Positions 63,184-64,000 of a stretch of 64,000 nt of DNA are shown here, one piece after another. This DNA comes from Fodinibius salinus. Lineage in GTDB: Bacteria; Bacteroidota; Rhodothermia; Balneolales; Balneolaceae. The translations under genes and the position numbers were made by a program. Position 1 is the first letter of the stretch. Every line of letters begins with the position of its first letter. The notes under the pieces were generated by a model. That model was not told where the DNA came from. It saw only the letters and a program-made list of their open reading frames with translations, and did no database searches. The DNA lies in assembly GCF_008124865.1 (NCBI RefSeq), contig NZ_VNHY01000004.1:186001-250000 (forward strand), given 5' to 3'.

Positions 63184-64000
63184 TTACGAGTAATCCTGTC
63201 CGTAAATACTACCATCCTCATCGGCCACTTGGACGACACGGAACATTCCGCGCTCCATGTGATAAAGGATGTGACAATGGAATGCCCATCGCCCTTTGTC
63301 ACGTGGTGTAATGAGGGCTGAAATGCGCTGTGCCGGTTGTACGAGCAGGGTATGTTGTCGAGGATTGTACTGCCCATTGCCGTTTTCCAGCTCCATCCAC
63401 ATACCGTGCAGGTGAATGGGGTGTTCCATCATGGTATCGTTAATCAGCGTGAGACGGAGTCGTTCGTTATGCTTAAACTCAATGGGACCATCTACCTGGT
63501 GAAATTGCTTACCGTCGAACGACCACATATAGCGCTCCATGTTGCCGGTCAGATGGAGTTCCACGTCACGCTGCGCATCACGTTTGTCTTTATTAGGACG
63601 CAGGCTCTTCAAGTCGTTATATACCAATACTTTTCGTCCGTCATTGCCAAGGCCGATACCGGGTTCGTCCAGCCGATCAAACTGGTTTTGGGCAATAGCT
63701 GCTGCGCCGGGACCGTGCTCATCAGGACCATGTTTGGCGGGAAACTTACTATCTTTGGACATATCCATGTTTTTATGATCCATATCTTCATGACCCATGT
63801 TTTTCATGTCATCGTCTTTCATATTCATACCATCCATATCCATGGCAGCCATATTCATACCCATGTCTTTCATATCACGCTTTGGGCGGGAACGAAGTTC
63901 AGGTACGGGAGCGGACATACCTTTGCGGGGGGCAAGCGTACCGCGGGCATAGCCGCTGCGATCCAGTGATTCGGCGAAAATGGTATAGGGTTTTTCTTCT
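63184..64000 (-). CDS. copA: Multicopper oxidase CopA, C-terminal part (cut by window edge)
   Basis: Periplasmic Cu(I) oxidase of the CopA type. The frame is open to the window end, so 271 C-terminal residues are visible. The reading upstream of an internal Met includes FAESLDRSGYARGTLAPRKG, the typical CopA segment. Next come a Met/Asp/His-rich insert (DMGMNMAAMDMDGMNMKDDD), the type-1/type-3 copper ligands HPIHLHGMWMEL and HCHILYHMERGMF, and DGPIEFKHNERLRLTL. The N-terminus lies outside. First visible gene of the copA-copB-Met-rich-SHOCT-permease transcript. Confidence 0.94.
   Translation of the reverse strand, partial: EEKPYTIFAESLDRSGYARGTLAPRKGMSAPVPELRSRPKRDMKDMGMNMAAMDMDGMNMKDDDMKNMGHEDMDHKNMDMSKDSKFPAKHGPDEHGPGAAAIAQNQFDRLDEPGIGLGNDGRKVLVYNDLKSLRPNKDKRDAQRDVELHLTGNMERYMWSFDGKQFHQVDGPIEFKHNERLRLTLINDTMMEHPIHLHGMWMELENGNGQYNPRQHTLLVQPAQRISALITPRDKGRWAFHCHILYHMERGMFRVVQVADEDGSIYGQDYS

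Noticed and set aside
63337-63969. Long plus-strand open frame opposite copA
   Set aside because: Antisense shadow of the multicopper oxidase gene. The copper ligands on the minus strand are unmistakable.
1-64000. CRISPR arrays, tRNA, rRNA, insertion sequences or prophage
   Set aside because: No regularly spaced repeats, tRNA-like cloverleaf, rRNA core sequence, transposase or phage structural gene was seen. Subtle RNA genes could be missed without a covariance search.

Overview
The window looks like a chromosomal segment of a Balneolales/Rhodothermota-type or other Bacteroidota-related bacterium. The reasons are a class II (plant-like) DAHP synthase, a PafA-type alkaline phosphatase, TonB receptors with a carboxypeptidase-regulatory N-domain, WG-repeat and tricorn-like proteins, a TamA/TamB pair, many lipoproteins and mostly weak Shine-Dalgarno signals. 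This assignment is inference from gene content. I see no rRNA, tRNA, CRISPR array, insertion sequence or prophage. The genes look native and mostly intact.

Layout. 1-5 kb: edge of a secreted-protein gene, uvrA, a membrane protein and a WG-repeat protein. 5-15 kb: DAHP synthase, then a protein-quality-control stretch (Hsp20, HtrA/DegQ protease, CbpA-like DnaJ, ClpB) with an S1/P1 nuclease, a macrodomain protein and a DUF2784-like protein. Three of the four chaperone/protease genes have sigma-54 type -24/-12 promoter matches directly upstream. 15-24 kb (minus strand): LpxR-like lipid A deacylase, M29 aminopeptidase, TamB and TamA. 24-31 kb: M14 peptidase lipoprotein, then a run that looks like copper acquisition and cytochrome oxidase metallation (CDF transporter, small Cys-motif protein, OprC-like TonB receptor, Sco, PCuAC) and a CrcB fluoride channel. 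31-36 kb: two phosphatases and a thiol-redox group (two small Cys-bearing proteins and two TlpA-like thioredoxins).

36-48 kb: a long minus-strand array (TolC, membrane fusion protein, RND pump, PII-like protein, DUF2892, MBL-rhodanese fusion, TauE/SafE, two single-domain rhodaneses, a sterol-desaturase-like protein and a methyltransferase) opposite a GntR/HutC regulator and a second DUF2892 gene. A 17-bp direct-repeat element, AATACAA-GTW-AATACAA, occurs in front of tolC, gntR and the MBL-rhodanese gene. This points to one regulon joining efflux to persulfide/sulfane-sulfur handling, and it is the best candidate here for a little-described system.

48-55 kb: a six-PAS histidine kinase with its NarL-type regulator, followed by a degenerate stand-alone receiver (no phospho-acceptor Asp, acidic pair or Lys) and a PAS protein whose kinase domain has lost its ATP-binding motifs. 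The last two look like a signalling pair that has lost phosphotransfer chemistry. 55-60 kb: tricorn-like protease, and a zinc alcohol dehydrogenase with a consensus-matching sigma-54 promoter and an upstream dyad. 60-64 kb (minus strand): copper-resistance operon, copA (cut by the window edge), copB, a Met/His-rich protein, a SHOCT protein and a DUF318-type permease.

Two themes recur: metal and thiol homeostasis in the cell envelope, and sigma-54 dependent stress or metabolic promoters.
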